DNA from: Deltaproteobacteria bacterium
Lineage (GTDB): Bacteria > Desulfobacterota > Deferrimicrobia > Deferrimicrobiales > Deferrimicrobiaceae
Assembly (NCBI GenBank): GCA_003513855.1
Contig: DOTC01000228.1
Location: 1-5,056 of the forward strand
Direction of reading: 5' to 3'
DNA: 5,056 bases
A model generated the notes under the pieces. That model was not told the origin of the DNA and made no database searches. It was given only the letters and a program-made list of their open reading frames with translations. Made by a program: the position numbers and the translations under genes. This document shows, piece by piece, positions 1-4,868 of the stretch (its first letter is position 1; every line of letters begins with the position of its first letter).

Positions 1-8
1 TACCTGTC

Positions 9-833
9 GTGATCTCCCGGCTCGAATACGATGGGCTCGTTGCCGCCGCGCTCCGCGAGGATGCCCCGTTCGGCGATCCCTTCGGCTCTTCCTTCCAGGG
101 AAAGGCTCGAGGCGCGTTCGTCGCGGGGGCCAAGGGCGTCTTCTGCGGGGGGATGGTGGCCGTCGAGGTGTTCCGACAGGTCGATCCGCAGGTCGTCTCG
201 ACGTTCCTCCGGGAAGGAACCCGGGTGGCCCGGGGGATGAAGGTCGGGGATGCGGAAGGGGCGGCGGCGGCGCTTCTCCGCGGGGAGAGGGTTGCCCTGA
301 ATTTCCTCCAGCGCCTCTCCGGCATCGCGTCGACCACGGCCGCGTACGTCGAACGGGTGGCGCCGCACGGCACCCGGATCCTGGACACGCGGAAGACCAC
401 GCCGCTCCACCGGGCACTGGAAAAGCACGCCGTGCGGGTCGGCGGCGGAACCAACCACCGGTTTTCCCTGTCCGACGGGGTGCTCATCAAGGAGAACGCC
501 ATCCGGGTGGCGGGCGGCGTCGCCATGGCCGTGGCAGCGGCCCGCAGGACGGTTCACCACCTCTCCCGGGTTGAGGTGGAGGTGGAAAGTCTCGAGCAGG
601 CGGAAGAGGCGCTCAGCGCCGGAGCGGACGCCCTGCTTCTCGACAACATGGCTCCGGAGGCAGTCCGGGAGGCGGTGGTCCGCTTCGGGGACCGGATCCT
701 TCTCGAGGCGTCGGGAGGAATCCACCTGGGGAACGTGGGGGAATACGCCCGGACCGGCGTGCCCGCGATTTCGGTCGGCGCCCTTACGCATTCCTCTCCG
801 GCGCTCGACATCTCCTTCGAGATCCAGACGTGA
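9..833 (+). CDS. nadC: Nicotinate-nucleotide pyrophosphorylase (carboxylating), quinolinate phosphoribosyltransferase
   Basis: Cytoplasmic enzyme of de novo NAD synthesis. It joins quinolinate to PRPP and releases CO2 and pyrophosphate to give nicotinate mononucleotide. The family signature is nearly complete in the 274-residue product: DTRKTTP (126-132), RVGGGTNHR (143-151), LIKEN (159-163), EVEVES (189-194), LLDNM (210-214), EASGGI (233-238) and SVGALTHS (255-262), which line the alpha/beta-barrel active site. An N-terminal helix with LREDAPFGD (15-23) matches the usual EDxxxGD segment, but the following TT is replaced by PFGSS and the segment looks a few residues short. The start is taken as the GTG at 9. 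The frame stays open to the window edge, so a slightly earlier start cannot be excluded and no ribosome binding site is visible. The stop overlaps the start of the next gene (GTGA). Identification is firm; the first residues are uncertain. Confidence 0.95.
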   Translation: MISRLEYDGLVAAALREDAPFGDPFGSSFQGKARGAFVAGAKGVFCGGMVAVEVFRQVDPQVVSTFLREGTRVARGMKVGDAEGAAAALLRGERVALNFLQRLSGIASTTAAYVERVAPHGTRILDTRKTTPLHRALEKHAVRVGGGTNHRFSLSDGVLIKENAIRVAGGVAMAVAAARRTVHHLSRVEVEVESLEQAEEALSAGADALLLDNMAPEAVREAVVRFGDRILLEASGGIHLGNVGEYARTGVPAISVGALTHSSPALDISFEIQT

Positions 834-1483
834 AACGGTCCTGCCCCGGTGTGCTCGCCTTGTGCATCCTTTCCCTGATCCCCCTTTCGATCGGGAACGC
901 CGAGGAGAGTGGAACGGGGGAATACCGGCTCTACGAGGCCACGGCGGCAACGGTGAACGGCGAAGTCCTCTTCCTGTCCGACGTCGTCCGGGAGACATGC
1001 CTCAGAGGGTGCGGGGCCTTCCCGGGGGACGAGCGGGCCGTGCTCTCCCCACCCGAGGCCCGGAACAGTCTGATCGCGGACACCCTCGTCAGGCAGGAGG
1101 AGGAGAAACTGGCGCTGGGGACGATCGACAACGCATCCCTGCAGGAGGCAGCGGCCGGGGCGCTCGACATCATGAGGGCATGTCCTTCCCCCTGCGCCCG
1201 GGAGGTTTCCGGCGAGCAGGTCCGGGAGTACGCGGCGAGGAGGCTTCTGGTCCGGGAGTTCCTCCGGAACCGCGTATCGGTGTTCGTCGACGTGAGCGAG
1301 GAAGTGGTCCAGAGGGAAATCGAGCACCGGGCCTCGCGCACGGGAGTGCCGGCGGGAGACATTCCGCCGGACGTGGTCAGGAAAGAGCTCTTCGACGAGG
1401 AGACGGCGAGGGAGGTTCGAAACTGGTTCGACAGGGCGACATCCAAATCGAAGATCCTGCTGTCTCCTCTGGAGGAGAGATGA
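830..1483 (+). CDS. Secreted SurA N-terminal-like protein lacking a PPIase domain
   Basis: Predicted periplasmic chaperone-like protein of 217 residues. Residues 1-24 form a Sec signal peptide: MKR, a hydrophobic stretch (8-21) and cleavage after GNA. The mature protein starts with ATVNGEVLFLSD (40-51), the typical opening of SurA/parvulin-type chaperones. It continues with long charged helices and ends with a helix (about 190-212) like the last chaperone helix of SurA. The parvulin PPIase domain that SurA and PpiD carry is absent, so it may bind clients without isomerase activity. Four mature cysteines lie in two CX3C motifs, C57-LRG-C61 and C118-PSP-C122, which could pair as two disulfides across a helical hairpin. 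The GTG start is fixed by the signal peptide and by the GTGA overlap with nadC; only a weak Shine-Dalgarno is seen. The stop overlaps the queD start (ATGA). The SurA link is inferred from short motifs and overall shape; the client is unknown. Confidence 0.75.
   Translation: MKRSCPGVLALCILSLIPLSIGNAEESGTGEYRLYEATAATVNGEVLFLSDVVRETCLRGCGAFPGDERAVLSPPEARNSLIADTLVRQEEEKLALGTIDNASLQEAAAGALDIMRACPSPCAREVSGEQVREYAARRLLVREFLRNRVSVFVDVSEEVVQREIEHRASRTGVPAGDIPPDVVRKELFDEETAREVRNWFDRATSKSKILLSPLEER
1463..1478 (+). promoter_or_regulatory. queD Shine-Dalgarno inside a perfect inverted repeat
   Basis: TCTCCTC (1463-1469) and GAGGAGA (1472-1478) are exact reverse complements separated by TG. In RNA about six pairs could form around a four-base loop. 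The right arm holds the queD ribosome binding site GGAGG (1471-1475), four bases before the ATG at 1480. When unpaired the site is strong; when folded it would be hidden. Ribosomes finishing the upstream gene, whose stop overlaps the queD start, would melt the hairpin, so this looks like a coupling device. The repeat is seen in the sequence; the regulation is inferred. Confidence 0.45.
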
Positions 1484-1866
1484 ACGGGGAAAAGTACGCC
1501 GTCACGGTGCGGTCCTCGTTTTCCGCGGCCCACCGGCTCCTGGAATACCAAGGGAACTGCGAAAGGCTCCACGGGCACAACTGGCAGGTGGAAATCACCG
1601 TGGAGTCGGGGTCGCTCGATTCCCGGGGGATGGCGCTCGACTTTCGGGAGATGAAGACCGCCCTGGGAGAAATCCTCGCACGGATGGACCACAAGTACCT
1701 GAACGAGGTTCCGCCGTTCGACCGAAAGAACCCGTCATCCGAGAACCTCGCCCGCCACATCTTCGACGAGATGGAGCGGAAGATCCCGCCTCCCGCGCGG
1801 CTGTCCCGGGTAACGGTCTGGGAGTCCGAGGATGCGTGGGCCGAATATTCCCGCCCCGGCCGCTAG
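1480..1866 (+). CDS. queD: 6-carboxy-5,6,7,8-tetrahydropterin synthase (QueD/PTPS family)
   Basis: Cytoplasmic zinc enzyme of 128 residues that converts dihydroneopterin triphosphate to 6-carboxy-tetrahydropterin. This is the second step towards preQ0/preQ1 and queuosine in tRNA. Visible family residues are the zinc-ligand histidines H18 (SAAHRL), H31 and H33 (LHGHNW), the catalytic C27 in CxxxHGH, D70-H71 (MDHKYLN), the PSSENLA segment (85-91) and E115 (VWESEDAWAEY), which holds the pterin ring. CxxxHGH marks the QueD/PTPS-I type rather than PTPS-III. Length is typical. The ATG overlaps the preceding stop (ATGA) and follows GGAGG; the same frame stays open far upstream, but only this start gives a normal family N-terminus. 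It is the last gene of the nadC cassette. Other queuosine genes are not in the window, so pathway membership rests on family knowledge. Confidence 0.93.
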   Translation: MNGEKYAVTVRSSFSAAHRLLEYQGNCERLHGHNWQVEITVESGSLDSRGMALDFREMKTALGEILARMDHKYLNEVPPFDRKNPSSENLARHIFDEMERKIPPPARLSRVTVWESEDAWAEYSRPGR

Positions 1867-2066
1867 CCCTGCTCCGTCCGAAGCGAATCGTTCAACCCCT
1901 GGAGCAGCAGCTCCAGGTTGATCTTGTGGACCTTTGCCCCGTGCTCGAGGTCCTCGTACTGGGAGAGCTGGCAGTCCGCGCAGTCGATCCCGAACCTCTG
2001 GAACACGGCGACTGTCTGGGGATATCTCCGGAGGACGTCTTCGATCTTCATCTCCTTGTGGATCAT
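1863..2066 (-). CDS. DUF1858 domain protein (small CxxC redox-disulfide protein)
   Basis: A 67-residue cytoplasmic protein that is almost entirely one DUF1858 domain, a family also described as a hybrid-cluster-protein-associated redox disulfide domain. Visible hallmarks are the helix MKIEDVLRRYPQTVAVFQRF (6-25), then the turn GIDCADCQLSQYEDLEHGA with the cysteine pair C29-x-x-C32, then a final helix (KINLELLLQGLNDSL). The CxxC could form a reversible disulfide or bind a metal; the actual role of the family is not established. The ATG at 2066 has an ideal AGGAGG (2078-2073) six bases upstream. It lies 47 bp after mqnA in the same direction and is probably the operon's last gene. Its TAG stop shares the CTAG palindrome with the queD stop on the other strand. 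Confidence 0.85.
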   Translation of the reverse strand: MIHKEMKIEDVLRRYPQTVAVFQRFGIDCADCQLSQYEDLEHGAKVHKINLELLLQGLNDSLRTEQG

Positions 2067-2072
2067 GGCTGC

Positions 2073-2078
2073 CCTCCT
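2073..2078 (-). promoter_or_regulatory. Strong ribosome binding site of the DUF1858 gene
   Basis: The minus strand reads AGGAGG six bases before the ATG at 2066. It is the strongest Shine-Dalgarno in the window and fixes this start. It suggests the small protein is made at a high level, independently of mqnA translation, even though both lie on the same putative transcript. Confidence 0.75.
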
Positions 2079-2113
2079 GGCGGGGATGTCCTGATCTTAG
2101 CACAGTCGTCCCT

Positions 2114-2950
2114 TCAGGGGAGGTCGAGGAATCGGAGGGGGGGAGGTTCCGGAATCCGCCCGATTTTCCTGGCGAGCAGGAAGAACCGCTCGAGCCCCTC
2201 GATCTCTCCGGAGAGGTCGTAGGAGAGGTTCCGCCAATACTCCGTCAGGAAATCCCGGGGGATCCATTCCGGGCCGGAGAGGAGGCCGTCTTCCTGATCG
2301 ATCTCCTTGCGGGCTTCCTCCTTCGCCGCGGCCAGCGTGCGGGCGAACCGCCGGAGGGTCGTTTCCCGCTTCCGGAGAGAGTCCCGGGAGACGATCCAAA
2401 GGGCGAAGACGAACGGCGTTCCCGTCTCCCGGTGCCACCACTCCCCGAGATCGGTGACATGGTCCGCAACTCCGTCCAGGCTTGCCCGGATCGCCTCGTC
2501 GCCGATGGCGAGGTACGCCGGGTAGCGTTGAAGCGCCTCGCCCGCGGAAAGGGAGGTGCGAACGAGCCGGTTCCGCTTGCGGAGGAACTCCCGCAGAAGG
2601 ATCTCCAGGAGGATGATCGAGGTGTCGGAACCGCTCGTGACGGCGATCGGGTCCCCGGGGAGATCGTTCACGGGACGGTGGGAGAACAGGAGGACGCTCA
2701 TGACCTTCGATCGGGAGGAAATCGAGATGTTCGGGCACAGAAGATATCGCTGCGGGAATTTTCCGTACTCGATCGAAGAGGACGGCGCGATGTCCAGTTT
2801 TCCCGAGCGCAGTTTCCGGTTGAGCTCGGACGGATGTCCCGAGACGAACCGGACGTACTCCACCGGAAAGCGCGTCTCGAGCGCACGGAAGATCGGGAAG
2901 AGGTTCAGGAAAGGGATCTTCCCCACGCGCAGCATCGGGTTCGGAGTCAT
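2114..2950 (-). CDS. mqnA: Chorismate dehydratase MqnA (futalosine menaquinone pathway)
   Basis: Cytoplasmic enzyme of 278 residues that dehydrates chorismate to 3-[(1-carboxyvinyl)oxy]benzoate, the first committed step of menaquinone synthesis by the futalosine route. It has the periplasmic-binding-protein-like MqnA/MqnD fold. Typical motifs are LRVGKIPFLNLFPIF (7-21), HPSELNRKLRSGKLDIAPSS (39-58) followed by SIEYG, SGSDTSIILLEILL (106-119), LAIGDEAI (148-155) and DLGEWW-(6)-TPFVFALW (168-186). The start is taken as the ATG at 2950, which overlaps the stop of a 30-codon upstream ORF (ATGA); ATG 2935, five codons later, is possible. No good Shine-Dalgarno precedes either, so translation probably depends on coupling. 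The frame is open upstream to 3274, but that part lies antiparallel-framed inside tolC and does not look like protein. The gene implies a futalosine pathway; no other mqn gene is in the window. Confidence 0.93.
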   Translation of the reverse strand: MTPNPMLRVGKIPFLNLFPIFRALETRFPVEYVRFVSGHPSELNRKLRSGKLDIAPSSSIEYGKFPQRYLLCPNISISSRSKVMSVLLFSHRPVNDLPGDPIAVTSGSDTSIILLEILLREFLRKRNRLVRTSLSAGEALQRYPAYLAIGDEAIRASLDGVADHVTDLGEWWHRETGTPFVFALWIVSRDSLRKRETTLRRFARTLAAAKEEARKEIDQEDGLLSGPEWIPRDFLTEYWRNLSYDLSGEIEGLERFFLLARKIGRIPEPPPLRFLDLP

Positions 2951-3039
2951 TCGTGTCGTAACGCCTCGATGGGGTGAGGCGCGGCGGCCGTCGCAACGAC
3001 GGGAACGGCCGCCGTGCCGATGATCTTCCCCCGTCTCAC
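2947..3039 (-). pseudogene. 30-codon remnant ORF: MacA-like start joined to MacB-like end
   Basis: A short ORF fills the gap between tolC and mqnA exactly. Its GTG (3039-3037) overlaps the tolC stop (GTGA), and its TGA (2949-2947) overlaps the mqnA ATG (ATGA). The 30-residue product begins MRRGKIIG followed by Ala/Val-rich residues, like the membrane anchor of MacA/HlyD-type fusion proteins. It ends PHPIEALRHE, which closely matches the usual last residues of MacB/FtsX-type ABC permeases (DPIEALRYE or similar). Since tolC, macA and macB often form one operon, the simplest explanation is an in-frame deletion that removed almost all of macA and macB. It may still be translated and pass ribosomes on to mqnA. 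Alternatives are a genuine small membrane peptide or a misassembled contig. The ORF and overlaps are seen directly; its origin is inferred from short motif likeness. Confidence 0.45.
2978..3018. repeat. Long GC-rich inverted repeat between tolC and mqnA
   Basis: Arms 2978-2991 and 3005-3018 pair over 14 positions. Ten are perfect (CGGCGGCCGT with ACGGCCGCCG), one is a G-T wobble, and three more Watson-Crick pairs lie outside; the loop is 13 bases. There is no T-run on either side, so it is not a classical intrinsic terminator. On the minus strand it could attenuate or stabilise mRNA between tolC and mqnA. It lies wholly inside the 30-codon remnant ORF, so part of the symmetry may come from Ala/Thr codons or from a deletion junction. 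Confidence 0.5.
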
Positions 3040-4577
3040 CGGACGGAGATCCCATCCTTTTCGAGGATCGTCCCGACGGCGCGCCACAGACGGGTCTGGG
3101 ACACGTGTGCGTCCGTCCTTGCCCTCGACTCCGTGAGAAGGGCCTGGGCGTAGTCTTGCTGAACCTCGAGGAGCTGCGTCGTCGTCGAGCTTCCGAGGGC
3201 GAGCTTCCGTTCCTCCGCCTGGAGCTTTCCCCCGGTCGCGGCGACGGAGGCGGCGGCCGCGTCGACACGCGCAAGCGCGGACGTCAGATCCCGGCGTGCC
3301 TTCCGGACCTCCGTCCGGATCCGGGCCCTGAGCTCCTCCTCCCGCAGGCGCTGCTGCTCGAGGACCCTGCGCGCGCGGGCCAGATCGGCCTGCTCCCGCT
3401 GGAATTTCCAGGGGATCTCGGTCGACAGGCCGACGAACCAGTTGTAGTAATCCCCCGAGACGAGGTTTCTGAGGCTCTCCCCATAGCCTCCTTCGAGTCC
3501 GGTCCCCACCCCTTCGTCGGGGAACAACGGGTTGGCGAACGGCGTCCCTGCGAATCCGGAAAGACCCCCCGATGCGGTAAGCGAAAGGTCGGGCAGGGTC
3601 CCGTTCCGGGCGACAGTTTCCTGGACTTCTGCCTGGCGTGTTCGGGCGGCGAAGGCCGAAACCTCGGGACGCCGACGCAGAGCCTCCTCGAAGGTGTCGC
3701 CGGCGTCCGGAGGGAGCGGTACCTCCCCGGGTGCGACCGGGACCAGTCGCTCATCCCATTCCTGGTCGGCCCTGAGCCCGAGGACGATCTTCAGGTCGTC
3801 CTCCGCGTTTCTTGCCGACGCCTCGGCCCGGAGAAACTCCTCTTTCCGCTCCGCCACGGCGGCTTCCGCGTACAGACGATCCGACGGTGCGGCGAACCCG
3901 GCTTCGATCCTCGCCGCGGTCTGATCGAGCAGCTGTTCGCCGAGGGAAAGGGCGGTCTTCCTCACCTCGACCTCGCGCGAAGCTGCATGGAACGCAAGGA
4001 ACGACGTCCTTGCCGACGCAACGGTGTCCATCACCTTTGCCAGCCAGTCCCCGGCGCCTGCCTCCGCCCCGGCGCGGGCGATTTTGAGAGGTGCCTCGGT
4101 GACCTCTTTCCCGGAATGTTTCAGAAGCGGGTGGCGCGCCGAGAGGGTCAGACCCGTCCTGTACTCGGGGTTGAACAGCGAGAGAGCGGAGCCCGCTTCC
4201 AGCATCTGGTTCTCGAACGTGAGGGAAAGCGTGGTTCCGGACCGGAGAAGCTCGGAGACTTCCGCGTCGAATCTCCAGAGTCTCTGGTCGATGGTAAAGG
4301 TTCCGGCGATCGAGGAGCCGGTCGGCCCGATGGCGCGGCCGAAGGAGACGTCTCCGGAGAGTCTCGGCAGGAAAACCGCCTCCTCCCGGGGAACGCCCAG
4401 CCAGACTTCCTCCCGCACGGACCGGGAGACGGCGACGCCGATGTTGCTGCGCAGGGCCTCTTCCACGCACTCCCCCATCGTGATCTCCCGGAAGGGGAGA
4501 ACGCTCCCCGGGTCGGCAAGCGCGGTCGCAGCGGACGCGAGAAGAAGGAGAGAGGGGAAAAACGGGTGAATGTTCAT
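3036..4577 (-). CDS. TolC-family outer-membrane efflux protein
   Basis: Outer-membrane channel component of a tripartite efflux or type I secretion system, 513 residues. Residues 1-21 form a Sec signal peptide with ALA cleavage; no lipobox cysteine is present, so it is probably not lipidated. Two OEP repeats follow. The first has the helix ITMGECVEEALRSNIGV (32-48), beta-strand segments around 72-150 including NPEYRTGLTLSARHPLLK (136-153), and a coiled-coil block (about 160-270). The second starts at TFEEALRRRPEVSAFAAR (295-312), with strands near 329-390 and a coiled coil at 393-500 carrying the typical LGSSTTTQLLEVQQDYAQA (461-479). The ATG at 4577 is chosen for the signal peptide and AAAGGA five bases upstream; the open frame to 4826 crosses a divergent promoter. 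No intact fusion protein or transporter lies beside it, only a 30-codon remnant resembling macA/macB. Family firm, substrate unknown. Confidence 0.93.
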   Translation of the reverse strand: MNIHPFFPSLLLLASAATALADPGSVLPFREITMGECVEEALRSNIGVAVSRSVREEVWLGVPREEAVFLPRLSGDVSFGRAIGPTGSSIAGTFTIDQRLWRFDAEVSELLRSGTTLSLTFENQMLEAGSALSLFNPEYRTGLTLSARHPLLKHSGKEVTEAPLKIARAGAEAGAGDWLAKVMDTVASARTSFLAFHAASREVEVRKTALSLGEQLLDQTAARIEAGFAAPSDRLYAEAAVAERKEEFLRAEASARNAEDDLKIVLGLRADQEWDERLVPVAPGEVPLPPDAGDTFEEALRRRPEVSAFAARTRQAEVQETVARNGTLPDLSLTASGGLSGFAGTPFANPLFPDEGVGTGLEGGYGESLRNLVSGDYYNWFVGLSTEIPWKFQREQADLARARRVLEQQRLREEELRARIRTEVRKARRDLTSALARVDAAAASVAATGGKLQAEERKLALGSSTTTQLLEVQQDYAQALLTESRARTDAHVSQTRLWRAVGTILEKDGISVR

Positions 4578-4582
4578 CGCGA

Positions 4583-4588
4583 TCCTTT
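4583..4588 (-). promoter_or_regulatory. Ribosome binding site of the tolC-like gene
   Basis: The minus strand reads AAAGGA five bases before the ATG at 4577. Together with the signal peptide it decides the start codon over the longer open frame. Confidence 0.6.
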
Positions 4589-4670
4589 TCCGGATTTTCC
4601 CGCCGATAGTGTACCACGTCGATCCGGAGGAGTTGACGACAAGCGGGGGCGGACCAAGCGCGGGGACTTC

Positions 4671-4699
4671 TTGACGAAGGGATGCGAAATTCCAATAAT
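4671..4699 (+). promoter_or_regulatory. Near-consensus sigma-70 promoter for the small ORF and rsmD
   Basis: TTGACG (4671-4676; five of six to consensus) and AATAAT (4694-4699; five of six) are spaced by exactly 17 bp, in the one AT-richer patch of the window. A transcript would begin near 4706, about 24 bases before the ATG at 4730. It lies between divergent genes and reads away from tolC. The boxes are seen in the sequence; activity is inferred. Confidence 0.65.
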
Positions 4700-4729
4700 G
4701 AGAGAGCATATTTTCCGGAAGGGTGCCGG

Positions 4730-4861
4730 ATGGACGGGAAGTCGCTGAAGAAGTTCGTGCCTCGGAACGCCGCCTTCCGCGAGGCCCTGTCTCTCCTGCG
4801 CGCCTTCCGCGCCGAGGGCACGGCACGAATCGTCGCCGATACCCTGACCGCGCGCCTGTAG
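4730..4861 (+). CDS. Unrecognised 43-residue basic helical protein upstream of rsmD
   Basis: A small ORF of 43 codons that I do not recognise as any family. It begins [20 protein letters not shown] and continues as an Arg/Ala/Leu-rich, probably helical peptide ending in TARL, with no signal peptide, cysteines or membrane segment. Several points favour real coding: GGAAGGG (4717-4723) six bases before the ATG, a near-consensus promoter just upstream, and third codon positions that are almost all G or C, as in neighbouring genes. Its stop is also only 7 bases before the rsmD GTG, which has no Shine-Dalgarno of its own, so it could serve as a coupling leader for rsmD. The basic N-terminus could suit RNA or ribosome contact, but that is speculation. 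It could also be a chance ORF in a GC-rich leader. Confidence 0.5.
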   Translation: MDGKSLKKFVPRNAAFREALSLLRAFRAEGTARIVADTLTARL

Positions 4862-4868
4862 CCCGGGT

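Larger units (their letters stand above)
4578..4729. other. Divergent intergenic region between tolC and the rsmD leader ORF
   Basis: About 150 bp without a convincing protein. It holds the + strand promoter (4671-4699), the ribosome binding sites for both divergent genes, and an 8-bp palindrome TTCCGGAA (4713-4720). On the minus strand a poor -10-like TACACT (4613-4608) could serve tolC, but no matching -35 is seen. I find no clear operator. Confidence 0.6.

Noticed and set aside
571..1479. Upstream extension of the queD frame through nadC and the SurA-like gene
   Set aside because: The residues before the ATG at 1480 are Arg/Gly/Pro-rich shadow sequence. Only the part from 1480 matches the family.
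1400..1480. preQ1 riboswitch ahead of queD
   Set aside because: The region is coding sequence of the upstream gene. I see no aptamer-like pseudoknot, only the short hairpin over the ribosome binding site.
554..1760. Several long minus-strand frames opposite nadC, the SurA-like gene and queD
   Set aside because: They lack family motifs and have shadow-type composition, while the + strand frames are all recognisable.
2951..3274. N-terminal extension of the mqnA frame into tolC
   Set aside because: The extra residues are Arg/Ser/Pro-rich shadow of tolC. MqnA proteins begin close to the LRVGKIPFLN motif.
4608..4642. Minus-strand promoter for tolC (TACACT with TTGTCG upstream)
   Set aside because: The -10 candidate matches only four of six bases and the spacing to TTGTCG is about 23 bp, too long for a sigma-70 promoter.
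3105..4748. A 547-codon open frame on the + strand opposite tolC
   Set aside because: It is an antisense shadow in GC-rich DNA. The product is rich in Gly, Arg and Pro with no recognisable domain, while the minus strand gives a full TolC-family protein with a signal peptide.
4578..4826. N-terminal extension of the tolC frame beyond ATG 4577
   Set aside because: The extension crosses a divergent promoter and part of another small ORF. The signal peptide and ribosome binding site fix the start at 4577.
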